Positions 61,500 through 64,000 of a stretch of 64,000 bases of DNA are shown one piece after another. The position numbers were made by a program, and so were the translations under genes. The notes under the pieces were generated by a model. The model was not told the DNA's origin. It saw nothing but the letters and a program-made list of their open reading frames with translations, and made no database searches. The DNA comes from Fodinibius sp. Rm-B-1B1-1 (GTDB lineage: Bacteria; Bacteroidota; Rhodothermia; Balneolales; Balneolaceae): the NCBI RefSeq assembly GCF_038594945.1, contig NZ_JBCFYD010000001.1, positions 682,001-746,000 of the forward strand, written 5' to 3'. The first letter of the stretch is position 1, and each line of letters opens with the position of its first letter.

Positions 61500-63461
61500 C
61501 TATTTCAAAAGGGTATTTAAAGTAGAAAAAGCATCTTCAAATCGATTTAGTGTATCATCACTAAGCTTATCTTTCAGCTCTTCACTATTTTCAGCAAAAT
61601 ATCGAGCAGGTCGGTAATGATTAAAATTTCCATTATCGGATAGATTATCATCAAAATATTTTTCTATTCTTAAAACAGTCCTTGGGATATTGTCATTTAG
61701 ATCATCACTGGAGATCGGGGTATCTAATTCTTGACCAAATTCCTCATTCACTAACTCTAGATAAAAATTTGAATTAAACATGTCTTCCAAGTCAGCTTCC
61801 TCTTGGTCAACAAAATCCGCAAATGTAAAAACCTGCTGCTTTTTTAATAGTTTCTTTTTATAAAGGTTTTCTATTGCCTGCTGATCTTTCTTTTGAAAAT
61901 CAATAAGTGTGGCAATATTTAGACCACTCTTTGCTCCTATCAGAGAAACAAAAGTTGAAACCTTATCAGAACCTCCAACAGGCGTAATGGTCCATTGTGC
62001 ATCCAATGTTTCCATACCTAAACTCTCTAAAATACCGTTCATGGTTTGCAGGACAAGAAGATCAGATACCCCTTCAACAATCAAATTATTTGGTCCAACA
62101 AATAAAGTTTGGTGAATTTCATATCCGAGAGCTCCTTGAAGTGGAAACAAACTGTCATCCGAAGCTTCTAAAACGTCAGTTAATACTTTTGTACCCTGTT
62201 CTTCTACTGGAAGCACTTCATCTGCCTTAAGACTCTGATCTTCAACAATCCTCACTCTTTCAAATTTCTGGGCATCTACCATGAATGGAGAATGAGTAGT
62301 ATAAATCAGTTGATGATCATCTTTCAGATCTGTTTCAAAATAGTTAATTAAATCTTCCTGTGCCTTTGCATGTAAAAACAAACCCGGCTCATCTAATAGC
62401 AATACTAATGATTCATGTTTCTTTTTTAAGTCAGAATACCAAGCAAGAAATGAAAAGAACCAAACAAATCCCCTTGATCTGGTTCCTAGCAAAGTACTAA
62501 CCCAATGTTTTTTATCGTAAACTTCGGCCCAAATATTTGTTCCATTTTGCATTCCATCGGGATCATTAGGTTGTCCTGGCCGAACATCAAACTGCATTTG
62601 TAAATGATCGTTTTGAGACCAGTATTCCACAATTTTTTTGGTAAGATGATTCCCTGCTCCCTGTAATCTGTTTTTAAGTTTTTGAGTTCGTCCTGGATTC
62701 AAAAGATCATCTAAATCTAATCTTGCTAAATTAATTAAACCTAAAAGTGGATAATCAGATTCTTTTAATTGTCTTGATTCTTTCCTCTGTTTCAGATTCT
62801 GAATGTTAGCAAGACCATTCATCTGATAATATTGGTCGAAGTACAAAAACTTTGGTACACGGTCGCTTAGAATATTGTTATATATGTAATACTCTAAGCT
62901 GTTATCTATAATTGTGTTTAGAATATTTTTTAATTCTGAATGTTCATTGTTCTCGCTAGACTCATCTAACAGTGCTTTAATTTCCTTAGGACTATCTTTC
63001 TTCTTTAAGTTCTTTGATAGTTCACTATCTATATCAAAATTGTTGATTAAACTTCTTATTGATGATTTTAGATTAACATTCAGTTGGAACGTCCTTTCAT
63101 TATCATACCCTTTGAAGAGTTTTAGAGAAGTGCCTTTCCTAATTGCTGTATCCCCAAACAGCTCACTAACTGCATTTAAATCACCTTGATCAAGCTCATA
63201 AGTTGCCTCTACAACTTTTGAGTGATTTCCACCCTCTTCTATTTTCTGTCTATAATCCTCAACGTCCCATCTTGGATAATCATCTGTTACACTATAAGTG
63301 TTTTTGGATTGCTCAATTGGATTTAATCGATATAACGCATCAAGAAGTGCGGTTTTTCCGGCTTCGTTCTTACCCACCAAACATGTTATATCATTAATTA
63401 CGAACTCATTTGAATCTCTGATGCTCTGAAAGTTATATACTTGTGCTTTGGTCAGTTTCAT
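61500..63461 (-). CDS. OLD-family ATPase with C-terminal TOPRIM-like domain
   Basis: 653 aa. N-terminal SMC/OLD-type ATPase: Walker A GKNEAGKTALL (30-40), signature-like region SRGFVWFFSFLAWYSDL, Walker B LVLLLDEPGLFLHA (about 347-360) and the switch His in YTTHSPFMV (about 380). The C-terminal part is TOPRIM-like: NLIVEGVSDLLVLQ (about 455) with the conserved Glu, then ATLIDFQKKD and EADLEDMF. The usual DxD appears as DxQ (IDFQ), which may weaken metal binding. OLD, GajA, RloA, AbiL and PARIS AriA are relatives used in anti-phage defence. First gene of a two-gene unit. Confidence 0.85.
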   Translation of the reverse strand: MKLTKAQVYNFQSIRDSNEFVINDITCLVGKNEAGKTALLDALYRLNPIEQSKNTYSVTDDYPRWDVEDYRQKIEEGGNHSKVVEATYELDQGDLNAVSELFGDTAIRKGTSLKLFKGYDNERTFQLNVNLKSSIRSLINNFDIDSELSKNLKKKDSPKEIKALLDESSENNEHSELKNILNTIIDNSLEYYIYNNILSDRVPKFLYFDQYYQMNGLANIQNLKQRKESRQLKESDYPLLGLINLARLDLDDLLNPGRTQKLKNRLQGAGNHLTKKIVEYWSQNDHLQMQFDVRPGQPNDPDGMQNGTNIWAEVYDKKHWVSTLLGTRSRGFVWFFSFLAWYSDLKKKHESLVLLLDEPGLFLHAKAQEDLINYFETDLKDDHQLIYTTHSPFMVDAQKFERVRIVEDQSLKADEVLPVEEQGTKVLTDVLEASDDSLFPLQGALGYEIHQTLFVGPNNLIVEGVSDLLVLQTMNGILESLGMETLDAQWTITPVGGSDKVSTFVSLIGAKSGLNIATLIDFQKKDQQAIENLYKKKLLKKQQVFTFADFVDQEEADLEDMFNSNFYLELVNEEFGQELDTPISSDDLNDNIPRTVLRIEKYFDDNLSDNGNFNHYRPARYFAENSEELKDKLSDDTLNRFEDAFSTLNTLLK

Positions 63462-63698
63462 ATTTCCTCTTGAATCAACGTACTGTTTTAGTGAACATAC
63501 AACTGGTAGTTATATACCTAATCAATCCCAAAAAATAAAACAAGCTATATACTAGTTTCTCGCACAGAATCAGGAAGGTGATAAATAAAAATTTCGGAAA
63601 TGTGAGTAAAAAAGAAGCAATATGAGGAGAGCTAAAACAAAGCTAAAAACAAATACTACCTACATAGTTGTTTTAGCATTGTTTTACTATAAAATACT

Positions 63699-63731
63699 AA
63701 AGCCCTGCAACTCAAGGAGTTACAGGGCTTT
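63699..63731 (-). terminator. Terminator downstream of tRNA-Phe
   Basis: A near-perfect stem (AAAGCCCTGTAACTC on the minus strand pairing with GAGTTGCAGGGCTTT, one mismatch) with a 4-base loop, 4 bases beyond the tRNA 3' end and followed by a T-rich stretch. It lies in the junction zone of the island. Confidence 0.75.
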
Positions 63732-63734
63732 GCG

Positions 63735-63807
63735 TGGGACCGGGCGGAATCGAACCGCCGACACCGCGATTTTCAGTCGCGTGCTCTACCTACTGAGCTA
63801 CAGTCCC
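63735..63807 (-). tRNA. tRNA-Phe (anticodon GAA)
   Basis: 73 bases including discriminator A. Acceptor GGGACTG/CGGTCCC (one G-U), D-arm GCTC...GAGC, anticodon stem CGCGA/TCGCG around CTGAAAA (anticodon GAA), T-arm GGCGG TTCGATT CCGCC. CCA is not encoded. It separates the accessory island from recJ. tRNA 3' ends are frequent integration targets, but I found no second copy of its 3' end in the window. Confidence 0.95.
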
Positions 63808-63880
63808 AACTCGATTAAGAGTTGCCAAATATAAAATCTTTTCGACTTTATACAAAGAGGATATTCCCGATTTTTTGAAG

Positions 63881-64000
63881 TTATCTATCTTGCACTTCGA
63901 CATCGCGAAGCCGAACCTGCAGAGTACGCCGGCCATTCCATTCATTTTCTTCCAGTGAGTACGCAATATTAAGTTTTTGCTCGTCGCTGTTTCGGATCAC
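63881..64000 (-). CDS. recJ: RecJ single-strand-specific exonuclease, C-terminal end (partial)
   Basis: The last 39 codons of a gene entering from the right edge: QKLNIAYSLEENEWNGRRTL followed by QVRLRDVEVQDR and TAA. The FxIxxxxxENEWNGRRTLQ pattern is the conserved end of the RecJ C-terminal OB-like domain. RecJ degrades single-stranded DNA 5'-3' in recombination and repair. The call rests on this short tail only. Confidence 0.7.
   Translation of the reverse strand: MIRNSDEQKLNIAYSLEENEWNGRRTLQVRLRDVEVQDR

Noticed and set aside
61500-63461. Gabija (GajAB) system
   Set aside because: The ATPase is OLD-like, but the downstream gene has no UvrD-helicase motifs. The partner is a helical RX4H protein.
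47399-63735. Intact prophage or active integrative element
   Set aside because: No capsid, terminase, portal or conjugation genes, and the only integrase is decayed.
63735-63807. Direct repeat (att) of the tRNA-Phe 3' end at the left of the island
   Set aside because: I scanned 47.4-49.5 kb and further by eye for the GGCGGAATCGAAC-type sequence and found no copy. Only a proper search could settle it.

Overview
The window reads as a chromosomal segment of a Gram-negative bacterium of the Bacteroidota/Balneolota-Rhodothermota side of the tree. Evidence for this: a PorX-type response regulator with a PglZ domain (30760-32313), a secreted protein with a type IX secretion (T9SS) C-terminal sorting domain (35374-37134), an LptD-type outer-membrane LPS assembly protein, an acyltransferase with the NHQNxxxD form common in that group, and a moderately AT-rich genome with few obvious Shine-Dalgarno sites. 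The exact genus is inference. Balneolaceae is my best guess.

Region 1 (1-47.4 kb) is ordinary, densely packed core genome. Envelope and lipid genes come first: an acyltransferase, a bile-acid-type Na+ symporter, FtsB/DivIC, LptD, a PpiD/SurA-like chaperone and the MlaE-MlaF-MlaD lipid transporter. Mixed in are riboflavin genes (ribD-ribE), a K+ channel-like protein, aroC, a TPR / LysM-RlpA / CPBP-protease operon, an ECF sigma factor and a sensor kinase. The proteostasis operon tig-clpP-clpX precedes a tRNA-Leu(TAG). Then follow cutA, cysH (APS-reductase type), an enoyl-CoA hydratase, an HtrA lipoprotein, NrnA, thiamine pyrophosphokinase with an SSS symporter, tsaE, porX, a ComEA-like HhH protein, trhO, the T9SS cargo, tyrosine catabolism (fahA), hemW, a gamma-carbonic anhydrase, a DsbA-like protein, an M28 peptidase, an SDR/ALDH/YhdH operon and an orphan response regulator. 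Two intergenic repeats stand out. One is an array of five GACAT-N4-ATGTC palindromes at exactly 23-bp spacing (33903-34008). The other is a 107-bp REP/MITE-like element (35114-35220).

Region 2 (47.4-63.7 kb) is an accessory island that stops at a tRNA-Phe(GAA), beyond which the 3' end of recJ is seen. Its left part is a gene graveyard: a YdeI fragment joined to a decayed tyrosine integrase, a multiply frameshifted unknown gene, an orphan antitoxin with a 6-codon stub of its toxin, an Xre/ParS-type antitoxin fragment, and a full-length NUC1 endonuclease broken by three frameshifts. Further right are zinc-ribbon (NERD-like?) and Fic C-terminal fragments inside a 20-bp perfect inverted repeat, and the C-terminal tail of a type ISP restriction-modification enzyme.

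The intact cargo of the island falls into four sets: (a) a lipoprotein with a Cys/Gly-rich C-terminus plus a small four-helix membrane protein; (b) a three-gene operon of a peptidoglycan hydrolase (TIGR02594-like plus PG-binding domain) followed by two large unknown proteins that I find to be diverged paralogues of each other; (c) a lone KAP-family P-loop NTPase; (d) a two-gene OLD-family ATPase/TOPRIM plus RX4H (HEPN-like) protein operon next to the tRNA. Sets (b) and (d) are the best candidates for undescribed systems: (b) as possible exported or phage-tail-like cargo, (d) as a defence module. Both functions are inference from motifs and context.
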